In this document: piece after piece, positions 24,805 to 32,537 of the stretch | Numbering within the stretch: the stretch's first letter is position 1 | Layout of the letters: the number at the start of each line of letters is the position of its first letter | DNA from: an uncultured Stenotrophomonas sp. | GTDB taxonomy: Bacteria; Pseudomonadota; Gammaproteobacteria; Xanthomonadales; Xanthomonadaceae | Direction: 5' to 3' | NCBI GenBank assembly: GCA_913775725.1 | Contig: CAJYNG010000019.1 | Span: 186,001 to 250,000, forward strand | DNA length: 64,000 nucleotides | Notes under the pieces: model-generated | Told to the model about the DNA's origin: nothing | Seen by the model: the letters and a program-made list of their open reading frames with translations, nothing else | The model's database searches: none | Made by a program: the position numbers and the translations under genes

Positions 24805-24832
24805 GAGGGCGAAGGCGGTTGCCTCCGCCCTC
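24805..24832 (+). promoter_or_regulatory. Intergenic hairpin after the peptide gene (likely partial terminator or mRNA stabiliser)
   Basis: GAGGGCG (24805-24811) pairs with CGCCCTC (24826-24832), extended inward by AGGC/GCCT around a GGTT loop with one mismatch. It is followed by TTCATTAT, not a solid T run. It sits 8 bases after the peptide stop and 22 before the next start, where it could let peptide mRNA outnumber the downstream genes. Confidence 0.6.
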
Positions 24833-24854
24833 TTCATTATCGAGAGCACATTCC

Positions 24855-25529
24855 ATGGATGGATTCAACGCACCGGAGGAGTTCGAACGGAGCCTCCATG
24901 CCTATACAGGCAGCGACCACGCTGGCACCAACGCTCTTGCGCTGGTCCTGCCATCCACGCGCGCAGTCTTGACCAGAAGCAGACAGCTCGCAGATGCAGG
25001 GCGCCTACGCGTTGTGTGCAACGAGAACAGTATTGGGTTGAGCGCAAGCGGCATCGTGCGGCTGGCGCAGTCCGGTCAGCGACCAGCACTCGTCATCTTC
25101 TCGGACCAGCTTGTCTCAGCACACGAGGCAACCCTGCTGATTCGGACCTCGCGCGATGACCTCTACGTTTCGCCGCTCGAAATGATCCTCAATCAACGCT
25201 ACGGCTATGCACTGTCGTTCTGGGGCATACAGGGCTATTCCACGATCGGGGCCCATTCGGCAGACAGCAGCGCGATCCTGCACGGGATCATCGACCACCT
25301 TCACCAGTGCAGCAGCCTGGGGGATCAATGGTTGCTGCGCGAGCAACAGTCACTGCGCAGGCCGGCGATCAGGACATACAACGCGCGCAGAAAGATCAGG
25401 ATGTTCCGCTCCGCACTGCTGGCGCAGTACCAACCCGACAGTATCGATGCCGAACTCGACGCCCTGATGGAAGCGATCGATACGCTTGAAGGCGATGTCG
25501 TTGATCGACAGGGAAGGCTTGCATGCTGA
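24855..25529 (+). CDS. Unknown protein of the peptide cluster, weakly acyltransferase-like
   Basis: The 224-residue protein has no membrane segment or signal. Residues 77-120 (RPALVIFSDQLVS, then SPLEMILNQRYGYALSF) and 158-169 (QWLLREQQSLRR) resemble the second half of lipid-A-type (LpxL/HtrB) acyltransferases, where a late Gln-Trp-rich helix is usual. The resemblance is by eye and weak. The C-terminal 50 residues look like a coiled coil. The stop overlaps the next ATG by 7 bases (ATGCTGA), indicating translational coupling. It may be a regulatory or partner subunit of the next protein. Function is not established. Confidence 0.5.
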   Translation: MDGFNAPEEFERSLHAYTGSDHAGTNALALVLPSTRAVLTRSRQLADAGRLRVVCNENSIGLSASGIVRLAQSGQRPALVIFSDQLVSAHEATLLIRTSRDDLYVSPLEMILNQRYGYALSFWGIQGYSTIGAHSADSSAILHGIIDHLHQCSSLGDQWLLREQQSLRRPAIRTYNARRKIRMFRSALLAQYQPDSIDAELDALMEAIDTLEGDVVDRQGRLAC

Positions 25530-26536
25530 TTCCGCAATTGTTGACTCAACTTGCTCGTCCCTTGCGCCGCCTTGATCGGCGGATTGCCTGGATCGAGTCG
25601 ATCATCAAGACCCCTCTGACCGACGACGACGAGCACTACCTGCGTATTGCCTGCGCCGAATCGGGAAACACGAGATTTGGCGAGTACTACTACTGGTACC
25701 TGCAGAAGCTGTTCGTCGCCAATGTTCTGCGGCGTGGGAACAGGACCGAGTTCCTGTCCCTGCTCAGTTGCGCCGACCGAACGGACTACAGCGCATTCGA
25801 TGAACTGGCACGCACGCCACGCGGGCTTCTGATCGCAGTGCCGCACCATGCCCACTACATTCTGTCGATCATCATGCTGGCGGAGCGTTTACGGCGCGAG
25901 CGGAAAACCTTCCTGTTCTATGGAAACCCGGAAACCCATCCAGGCAACGAAATCTTCGACAGGCTCAACGGCTGGTTCTGGAACGATGACAACGGTGTTG
26001 GTTTCGTCCATGACACCCGCAAAGGCCTGGCAACAGCCATCCGTGAACTGAGGGCAGGCGCAGCCGTCTTCATCCTGCCGGACGTTTTCAAGGACGAGAA
26101 CGCCACGTTCCCCATCAGCTTCTGCAAGCGCTCGATGAGCATCATGCTCGGCACCGCCGCATTGTCCCGCAGAACCGATGCGCTGATCGTCCCGATGATC
26201 TCCACCCCCGTCACGTCGGGCCTGGGCTTCAGGAGCGTTTTCGCACCGCCGTGCGCTGAGCCGGCACCTGCAGCACAGGGCCGGTCCGAACGCAGGCTGC
26301 TTGCAGACGATTACCGCGTCATGCGCGGGCTCTTCGCCTTCTATGAACATCACATGCAGCACCAGCTGATCTACTGGCAGAACGTACGGCAACACATCGC
26401 CCAGAACGGCCCTCACCTTGAGGTGCCGAGGTCCGATGTGGCGCGCGTGGCCGGGCTGCTGGCCCGCGACCCCGACATGCTCGCCCCTACTGCAGTTATT
26501 GACCTGAGAAGAGACGCAACGGCACCGACATGCTGA
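25523..26536 (+). CDS. LpxL/HtrB-like acyltransferase-fold protein
   Basis: The 337-residue protein resembles lysophospholipid/lipid A acyltransferases: GLLIAVPHHAHYILSIIMLA near 101-120 (position of the HX4D/E motif), then LRAGAAVFILPDVF at 176-189. SFCKRSMSIMLGTAALSRRTDALIVPM follows at 199-225, matching the family pattern for the acceptor site and the residues after it. The catalytic acidic residue expected four positions after His is not obvious: HHAHYILS has no Asp or Glu. It may therefore use a changed active site or bind without catalysis. AAGG precedes ATG 25523. I infer transfer of a fatty acyl group to the cluster's peptide, but no direct evidence exists. Confidence 0.55.
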   Translation: MLIPQLLTQLARPLRRLDRRIAWIESIIKTPLTDDDEHYLRIACAESGNTRFGEYYYWYLQKLFVANVLRRGNRTEFLSLLSCADRTDYSAFDELARTPRGLLIAVPHHAHYILSIIMLAERLRRERKTFLFYGNPETHPGNEIFDRLNGWFWNDDNGVGFVHDTRKGLATAIRELRAGAAVFILPDVFKDENATFPISFCKRSMSIMLGTAALSRRTDALIVPMISTPVTSGLGFRSVFAPPCAEPAPAAQGRSERRLLADDYRVMRGLFAFYEHHMQHQLIYWQNVRQHIAQNGPHLEVPRSDVARVAGLLARDPDMLAPTAVIDLRRDATAPTC

Positions 26537-27546
26537 AACAGAAATCACGTCTTGTGCTCCTCACTGCATTGGTGCTTCCCGCGGCGGGCATCAACTGCGC
26601 CGCCGCAGCAGATGTCGCCGAGCCCCCATTGCGCACCCTTGATACCGTCGTGGTGTCCGGGGTTGCACCGGGTCCCGGACTCTGGAGAGTCTCACGTGGC
26701 GAGCACACACTCTGGATCCTGGGCACGCTCAAGCCCGTGCCATCCTCGATCACATGGGATTCGGCAGCGGTGCGAGAGGTGATTGCAGAGGCTCAGGCCG
26801 TGCTGTGGGAGCCATCCTTCACCGTAGACGTCGACACCGGCTGGCTGGGCAAGCTGTCGCTTGGCTACAGCTACATGAAGGCACAGAACAATCCTGACAA
26901 TGCGCAACTCAAAGACATCCTGGCACCGGATGTATACGCGCGCTGGCAGAATCTGCGCGACAAGTACCTGGCTGGCCGCAGCAACCTCGAAGGCAAGCGC
27001 CCGCTTGCCGCCGCGGACGAGCTGATGTCGGCGGTGATGGCCCAGCGTGGCCTGAGCAGCAAGGGGGTGGTCGCTCCCGTCATCGTCGCCGAAGTGAAGG
27101 CGCGCGGCATCGGACTGCACACACCTCGATATACGCTCAAGCTCTCGCGCCAGAACGCCGCGCAGATGCTCAAGGCAGTCAGGTCAACGTCGATCGACGA
27201 CAGCGCCTGCTTGGTGGCAACCATGGATCTTGTCGAATCCGGCATGGATCGCCTGGTAACCAACGCGAATGCATGGTCTACGGGCGAGACCGCCCGGATC
27301 GACGTATCCCTGACCTCGAAACGGGATGAACTATGCACGGACTCGCTCAGCAACGCGCCCGCAGCCCGTGATTTTGGCATGCCCGACATCCGCACCGTCG
27401 TAAGGGAGAAATGGCTTGCGGCCGCAGACAATGCACTGCAGACCAACACGACGACGCTCGCGGTGCTTCCCATCGCCGACCTGTCCGGCAACGACGGATA
27501 CATCGATGCGCTGCGCCAGCGCGGATACGAGGTCGAGTCACCTTGA
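26530..27546 (+). CDS. TraB/GumN-family-like periplasmic protein lacking the histidine motifs
   Basis: The 338-residue protein has a signal peptide (LVLLTALVLPAAGINCAAA). It has the TraB/GumN outline: LWRVSRGEHTLWILGTLKPV near residues 51-70, and a C-terminal LAVLPIADLSGNDGYIDALR followed by RGYEVESP. In typical members the first motif is GTxH and the last GxxHL; here they read GTLK (65-68) and IADL (315-318), so both putative metal-binding His are gone. It could be a non-catalytic binding protein. ATG 26530 overlaps the previous stop as ATGCTGA. Residues 37-44 (LDTVVVSG) resemble the start of TonB-receptor plugs, which may be coincidence. Confidence 0.65.
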   Translation: MLKQKSRLVLLTALVLPAAGINCAAAADVAEPPLRTLDTVVVSGVAPGPGLWRVSRGEHTLWILGTLKPVPSSITWDSAAVREVIAEAQAVLWEPSFTVDVDTGWLGKLSLGYSYMKAQNNPDNAQLKDILAPDVYARWQNLRDKYLAGRSNLEGKRPLAAADELMSAVMAQRGLSSKGVVAPVIVAEVKARGIGLHTPRYTLKLSRQNAAQMLKAVRSTSIDDSACLVATMDLVESGMDRLVTNANAWSTGETARIDVSLTSKRDELCTDSLSNAPAARDFGMPDIRTVVREKWLAAADNALQTNTTTLAVLPIADLSGNDGYIDALRQRGYEVESP

Positions 27547-27570
27547 ACGCTCTCCCGCAGTGACCGACCG

Positions 27571-28134
27571 ATGTCGCCTCAAGTGGAACGACTATCGGCG
27601 CTTTTCCTGGCATCGGCCGCGCAACTGGCCTTGCTGATCCTGCTGTGCCAGGTCGCCGGCAAGGCACCTGAGAACGTCGGGGATGATGAAACGAGGGTAT
27701 CGCTCGTGTTCATCGAGCGCCCTCTCGCGCGGGCGCTTGTTCCCGCTGCCATGCCCCGGGCATTGGGGGGGCCCGGCAGGACTGCTGGCCCGGCGCTGCC
27801 TGTTGCGTCTGCGGCGGCCCGCAGGCCCGCGCTGGACGTGGTCGATGAAGTACATGGACCTGCGATGGCTGTTGCCCCCACACCGCTCGACCTTGCCATT
27901 CGTCCAGACGATATCTCGTTCAAGCGCCCCCCACTGACAAGACCGACCCAGGCCGTCTTTCCGGCGCGCGAGCCCACATTGCAGGTGAGCGTCGAAGACA
28001 ACTCATGGATGGGAAGGTATGCACGCATGGGGCGGAGGATGGCGTGCGCAGAACTGCGGCAGGCGCTTGCATCAAACCCCGGCAGTGTCGAGGCCATCAT
28101 CAGGACGATGGAGCAGCGCAAGTGCATGAACTAG
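27571..28134 (+). CDS. Membrane-anchored protein of unknown function
   Basis: The 187-residue product has one hydrophobic helix near the N-terminus (ALFLASAAQLALLILLCQVAG), a Pro/Ala-rich middle and a small C-terminal domain with two Cys (ACAELRQALASNPG and QRKCMN). This topology, short cytoplasmic tail, one helix, Pro-rich periplasmic stretch and small end domain, is similar to TonB-like or adaptor proteins, but no TonB signature was seen. It lies 24 bases after the TraB/GumN-like gene and 51 before the exporter, so it is probably part of the same transcript and may link exporter and periplasm. Confidence 0.5.
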   Translation: MSPQVERLSALFLASAAQLALLILLCQVAGKAPENVGDDETRVSLVFIERPLARALVPAAMPRALGGPGRTAGPALPVASAAARRPALDVVDEVHGPAMAVAPTPLDLAIRPDDISFKRPPLTRPTQAVFPAREPTLQVSVEDNSWMGRYARMGRRMACAELRQALASNPGSVEAIIRTMEQRKCMN

Positions 28135-28185
28135 CCATCGTCATGGTGCTTCCTCCAGTAACGGGAACTGACAGGAGCGCCGGGT

Positions 28186-29943
28186 GTGAATAAAGCACTC
28201 GAGAAGGCCATGCCGGTGGCACGCACCCTCCGGCTGCTGGCGAGTCTTTCGCGCAACCACCTGCCACTTCTGGCGGGTGCATTGACCAGCATCGTGGTTG
28301 CAACCACGTTCGCCCTCGCCATTCCCATCGCCGCACGGGGCAACCGCGGCCTGGACCTGAACAGCCTGGAGAAGATCGACAACATCTTCCTGACACTTTC
28401 CTTGATCTCAGTGGCGATTGGCGTGGCCACGGCAATGCGGGTCTACTTCATCAATCGGCTCGCTGACGAAGTAACCAATGACCTGCGGGGGCAGCTGTTC
28501 TCACGATTGCTCGTCCAGCCGCTGGAATTCCATCAGCAGCAGCCTTCAACGGAACTGCTTTCACGATTGACCTCAGATATCGAGCACCTGCGGATAGCCA
28601 TCGGGGTCAGCTTCTCTGTGGCAATACGCAGCGGAATCATGCTGGCCGGTGCGGTCACCATGTTGTTCGTTACCGACCCTGGCCTGGCGCTGCTGACGAT
28701 TGCCGCCATCCCGTTTGCATCGGTTCCCATCGCCGTGGGCTCCAAGCACCTGCGGGCCAGCGCGCGCGACTACAATGATCTGCTTGCGCAATCGCGCGTC
28801 GTTGCGGCGGAAGCGCTGGGCCATATCAGGGCGGTGAAAGATTTCGCCCGCGAACCCTTCGAGACAGAGCGCCATGCGGCGACGCTCGATGCCAGCGTCA
28901 GCGGAGCTCGTCGGCGCACGACCTGGCAGTCTGTACTGACGGCATTATCATTGATCGTGATGCTGCTGGGCATCACCGCTGTGCTATGGACAGGCACCCA
29001 CAAGGTCATGGACCGGACCCTCTCGGCGGGCCAGCTGGGACAGTTCGCCATGTATGCCGTGATGTGCGGCATGGCCGCCGCCGCGCTTCTGGACACATGG
29101 GGCGCGCTGCAGCGCTCCGCCGGAGCGACTGATCGCATCACCGCATTTGGTGACCTGCCACACCATGAGGCGCAGGAAACCAGGTTGGTGCAGGCTCTGC
29201 AGGGATGCATCCGATTCGAGAATGTCGATTTCTGGTATGCCGCTGCGCCCGACAGGCCCGTCCTGCGACGCTTGAACCTGGACATTGCGAAGGGGGAAAA
29301 GGTCGCCATCGTGGGCGCATCCGGCGCGGGCAAGAGTACGCTGCTGTCGCTGCTTCTGCGCCTGCATCCCGTGCGGGCGGGCGCCATCTTCATCGACGGC
29401 CACGATATCTCCACGTTCCAGCCTGCAAGCATCCGCAACGCTATCGGCACGATCTCGCAGGCGCCAGCGATTTTCGGCCGATCCGCGCTTGAGAACATCC
29501 GATACGGAAAGCTCGACGCTACCGACGAGGATGTCAGGAACGCAGCAGTTTCTTCAGGCGCAGATGCCTTCATCAATGAATTGCCCGCTGGCTACGATGA
29601 GCCCTTGGGCGAACGCGGGGCCCGATTGTCAGGCGGCCAGCAGCAACGGGTAGCCATTGCGCGTGCACTGTTGAAGCGGGCCGATATCCTGCTGCTCGAC
29701 GAGCCGACATCGGCGCTCGATTCGCAGGCCGAACAGGCGGTACATGACCATGTTTTCGGAACGGGCACGGGGCCGACCACGCTCATCGTCGCACACCGGT
29801 TGCAGACCATTCTTGCCGCCGATCGAATCGTACTCATCGATGAGGGTGCTGTTGCCGCCACCGGGTCGCACGAAGAACTGCTGATCCGCAGCGCTCGATA
29901 CCGTGACCTGATCAGGCCGCAGATGCAGGCCACGGTCGAATAA
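28186..29943 (+). CDS. ABC exporter, fused permease and ATPase (MsbA-like)
   Basis: The 585-residue protein has six membrane helices in residues 1-320 and an ATPase domain with Walker A GASGAGKST (377-385), signature LSGGQ (481-485), Walker B ILLLDEP (501-507) and a His switch in VAHRLQT. It works as a dimer to export lipid, drug or peptide across the inner membrane. There is no N-terminal C39 peptidase domain, so it would not itself trim a leader peptide. The start is GTG at 28186 behind AGGAG. As the last gene of the cluster it is followed by a strong terminator. The lipid-exporter-like form fits a lipidated cargo, which is inference. Confidence 0.85.
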   Translation: MNKALEKAMPVARTLRLLASLSRNHLPLLAGALTSIVVATTFALAIPIAARGNRGLDLNSLEKIDNIFLTLSLISVAIGVATAMRVYFINRLADEVTNDLRGQLFSRLLVQPLEFHQQQPSTELLSRLTSDIEHLRIAIGVSFSVAIRSGIMLAGAVTMLFVTDPGLALLTIAAIPFASVPIAVGSKHLRASARDYNDLLAQSRVVAAEALGHIRAVKDFAREPFETERHAATLDASVSGARRRTTWQSVLTALSLIVMLLGITAVLWTGTHKVMDRTLSAGQLGQFAMYAVMCGMAAAALLDTWGALQRSAGATDRITAFGDLPHHEAQETRLVQALQGCIRFENVDFWYAAAPDRPVLRRLNLDIAKGEKVAIVGASGAGKSTLLSLLLRLHPVRAGAIFIDGHDISTFQPASIRNAIGTISQAPAIFGRSALENIRYGKLDATDEDVRNAAVSSGADAFINELPAGYDEPLGERGARLSGGQQQRVAIARALLKRADILLLDEPTSALDSQAEQAVHDHVFGTGTGPTTLIVAHRLQTILAADRIVLIDEGAVAATGSHEELLIRSARYRDLIRPQMQATVE

Positions 29944-29975
29944 TGGCCACCATAGTGGACCACCCGCAGAACAGG

Positions 29976-30003
29976 AAAGGCCGCCCGGAGGCGGCCTTTC
30001 TGT
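29976..30003 (+). terminator. Rho-independent terminator of the peptide cluster
   Basis: Perfect 10-bp stem AAAGGCCGCC / GGCGGCCTTT with a CGGA loop followed by CTGTTT, 32 bases after the exporter stop. Confidence 0.88.
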
Positions 30004-30012
30004 TTCACGCAC

Positions 30013-30034
30013 GTCGAGCATGGCTCGACTCTAC
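30013..30034. repeat. SMAG-type palindrome, inverse orientation
   Basis: CGTCGAGCATGGCTCGAC followed by TCTAC; a single unit between the exporter terminator and the end of sucD. Confidence 0.75.
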
Positions 30035-30066
30035 AAGAGAGCGCCGGCCGAGGGCCGGCAACAATC

Positions 30067-30942
30067 TTATTTCACCAGCTTGGCGATGGCAGCGCCCAGG
30101 TCGCCCGGCGAGCGAACGGTGACAACACCGGCAGCTTCCATGGCGGCGAACTTGCCTTCGGCAGTGCCCTTGCCGCCCGAAGCGATCGCACCGGCGTGGC
30201 CCATGCGCTTGCCGGCCGGGGCCGACGCACCGGCGATGAAACCGACGACCGGCTTCTTCACGTGGTTCTTGATGTACTCGGCGCCAGCTTCCTCGGCGTC
30301 GCCGCCGATTTCGCCAACCATGATGATGCCTTCGGTCTGCGGGTCTTCGTTGAACAGCTTCAGGCAGTCGACGAAGTTCAGGCCGTTGATCGGGTCACCA
30401 CCGATGCCGATGCAGGTGGACTGGCCCAGGCCGACTTCGGTGGTCTGCTTGACCGCTTCATAGGTCAGGGTGCCCGAACGCGACACGATGCCGATCTTGC
30501 CCGGCTGGTGGATGTGGCCCGGCATGATGCCGATCTTGCACTCACCCGGGGTGATGACGCCCGGGCAGTTCGGCCCGATCAGCACGGTATCCGGATGCGA
30601 ACGGGTCAGCACGTTCTTGACGCGCAGCATGTCCAGCACCGGGATGCCTTCGGTAATGCAGACGATGACCTTGATGCCGGCAGCAGCGGCTTCCAGGATC
30701 GCGTCGGCCGCGTACGGCGGCGGCACGTAGATGACCGAAGCGTTGGCGCCGGTGCTCTGCACGGCGTCGGCAACGGTGTTGAAGACCGGCAGGTCGATGT
30801 GGGTGGTACCACCCTTGCCCGGGGTCACGCCGCCAACAACCTGGGTGCCGTACTCGATCATCTGAGTGGCGTGGAAGGTGCCCTGCTGGCCGGTGAAGCC
30901 CTGCACGATCACCTTGGTGTTCTTGTTAATCAAAACAGACAT
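30067..30942 (-). CDS. sucD: Succinyl-CoA synthetase (ADP-forming) alpha subunit
   Basis: The 291-residue protein opens [20 protein letters not shown] (CoA-binding Rossmann domain) and carries the active-site His region [12 protein letters not shown] and [20 protein letters not shown]. With SucC it converts succinyl-CoA to succinate with substrate-level phosphorylation in the citric acid cycle. It lies 20 bases downstream of sucC in an operon. Confidence 0.97.
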   Translation of the reverse strand: MSVLINKNTKVIVQGFTGQQGTFHATQMIEYGTQVVGGVTPGKGGTTHIDLPVFNTVADAVQSTGANASVIYVPPPYAADAILEAAAAGIKVIVCITEGIPVLDMLRVKNVLTRSHPDTVLIGPNCPGVITPGECKIGIMPGHIHQPGKIGIVSRSGTLTYEAVKQTTEVGLGQSTCIGIGGDPINGLNFVDCLKLFNEDPQTEGIIMVGEIGGDAEEAGAEYIKNHVKKPVVGFIAGASAPAGKRMGHAGAIASGGKGTAEGKFAAMEAAGVVTVRSPGDLGAAIAKLVK

Positions 30943-30962
30943 GGGAATTCCTTGGTGTCGGA

Positions 30963-32132
30963 TCAGGCAGCGTTCTTGACAGCTTCAACGATCTTCTTGG
31001 CGCCATCGTTGATGTTGTCAGCCGGGATGATGGCCATGCCGCTGTCACGCAGCAGCTGCTTGCCTTCTTCCACGTTGGTGCCTTCCAGGCGCACCACGAC
31101 CGGAACCTTGACGCCCACTTCCTTCACGGCGGCAATGATGCCTTCGGCAATCATGTCGCAGCGGACGATGCCGCCGAAGATGTTGACGAAGATGCCTTCA
31201 ACCTTGTCCGAGGACAGGATCAGCTTGAACGCTTCGATGACGCGCTGCTTGTTGGCACCGCCGCCCACGTCCAGGAAGTTCGCCGGCTCGCCGCCGTTGA
31301 GCTTGATGACGTCCATGGTGGCCATGGCCAGGCCGGCGCCGTTCACCATGCAGCCGATGTTGCCGTCCATGGTGACGTAGTTGATGTCCAGCTCCGAAGC
31401 GATCACTTCGGTCGGATCTTCCTGGGTCTTGTCGCGCATGGCGACCAGGGCCTTCTGGCGGAACGCGGCGTTGTCGTCGCTGTCGAACTTGCCGTCCAGC
31501 GCGTACAGGTTGCCGTCGTCCAGGATGGCCAGCGGGTTGATTTCAACCAGGGCCAGGTCCTTTTCGTTGAACAGGCGGTACAGGTTCACCATGATGCTGG
31601 CGAACTGGCCGGCCTGCTTGGCGGTCAGGCCCAGCTTGAAGCCGAAATCACGGCCGTGGTAACCCTGCACGCCTTCGACGAAGTCGACGTTCAGCGAGTG
31701 GATCAGCTCCGGGGTTTCAGCGGCGACCTGCTCGATCTCCACGCCGCCTTCCGAAGAGGCGATGTAGGTGATGGTCTTGGTGCCACGGTCAACCAGCACC
31801 GACAGGTACAGTTCCTTGACGATTTCGCCGGCGGTGGTCACCAGCACCAGGTTGACCGGCAGTTCAACGCCAGCGGTCTGGTAGGTGGCCATCTTGGTGC
31901 CGAGCATCTTGGCCGCAGCGGCCTTCACGTCGTCGGTGGTCTTGCAGAACTTGACGCCGCCAGCCTTGCCGCGGCCGCCAGCGTGGATCTGCGCCTTCAC
32001 CATCCAGGGGCCCTGGCCCAGGGAGTTGGCAGCGGCAACCGCTTCGTCCGGGGTCGCAGCGACCTTGCCGGCCGGGACCGGGATGCCGTACTCGGCAAGC
32101 AGTTGTTTTGACTGGTATTCGTGGAAATTCAT
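30963..32132 (-). CDS. sucC: Succinyl-CoA synthetase (ADP-forming) beta subunit
   Basis: The 389-residue ATP-grasp protein begins [20 protein letters not shown] and contains [13 protein letters not shown] and [20 protein letters not shown], the nucleotide- and magnesium-binding segments of SucC. Length matches the family. It is the first gene of the sucCD operon, divergent from pilS across a 405-base region. Confidence 0.97.
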   Translation of the reverse strand: MNFHEYQSKQLLAEYGIPVPAGKVAATPDEAVAAANSLGQGPWMVKAQIHAGGRGKAGGVKFCKTTDDVKAAAAKMLGTKMATYQTAGVELPVNLVLVTTAGEIVKELYLSVLVDRGTKTITYIASSEGGVEIEQVAAETPELIHSLNVDFVEGVQGYHGRDFGFKLGLTAKQAGQFASIMVNLYRLFNEKDLALVEINPLAILDDGNLYALDGKFDSDDNAAFRQKALVAMRDKTQEDPTEVIASELDINYVTMDGNIGCMVNGAGLAMATMDVIKLNGGEPANFLDVGGGANKQRVIEAFKLILSSDKVEGIFVNIFGGIVRCDMIAEGIIAAVKEVGVKVPVVVRLEGTNVEEGKQLLRDSGMAIIPADNINDGAKKIVEAVKNAA

Positions 32133-32537
32133 GCGTCACCGTGGGAATAGGAACGACCGCACGCAATTCCTCAGGGCCCCGGCGGGGCGCCGGCATGGAC
32201 CGCGGCGGGCCCACTATTGTGGCCGAGCCAGCGCCGGGGCGCAAAGAAGTCTGTACAAAACGCCAGACCCGGCCAGATTTCCACCGTCATTCAGGCAGTT
32301 GCGCCCGGGCCGCCGTTGGCCACCGGTATCCACGGCGGGCCAAATGCGCGATCCGGGCGGCTCCGGCGGCGTCCTGCCGGGGGCCCTATACTGGTCAACC
32401 AAGGTGTGTAGTGTCGGGCCCGCCCGGCTGCTTCCACCGCAGGCCACAGAGAAGCGACGTACCCGCCCGGCTTCAGGGGATGCCAGGCAGGCCCGCCGCA
32501 GATTCCAGACCCAGGCAGCCAGAAGGGGAGTTCCGGC
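32133..32537. other. Divergent control region, sucC / pilS
   Basis: No gene is seen in these 405 bases. The region must hold the promoters of sucCD (left) and pilSR (right). A TATACT hexamer at 32387-32392 could be a -10 box for pilS but has no good -35 partner. AAGGGGAG precedes the pilS GTG. Confidence 0.4.
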
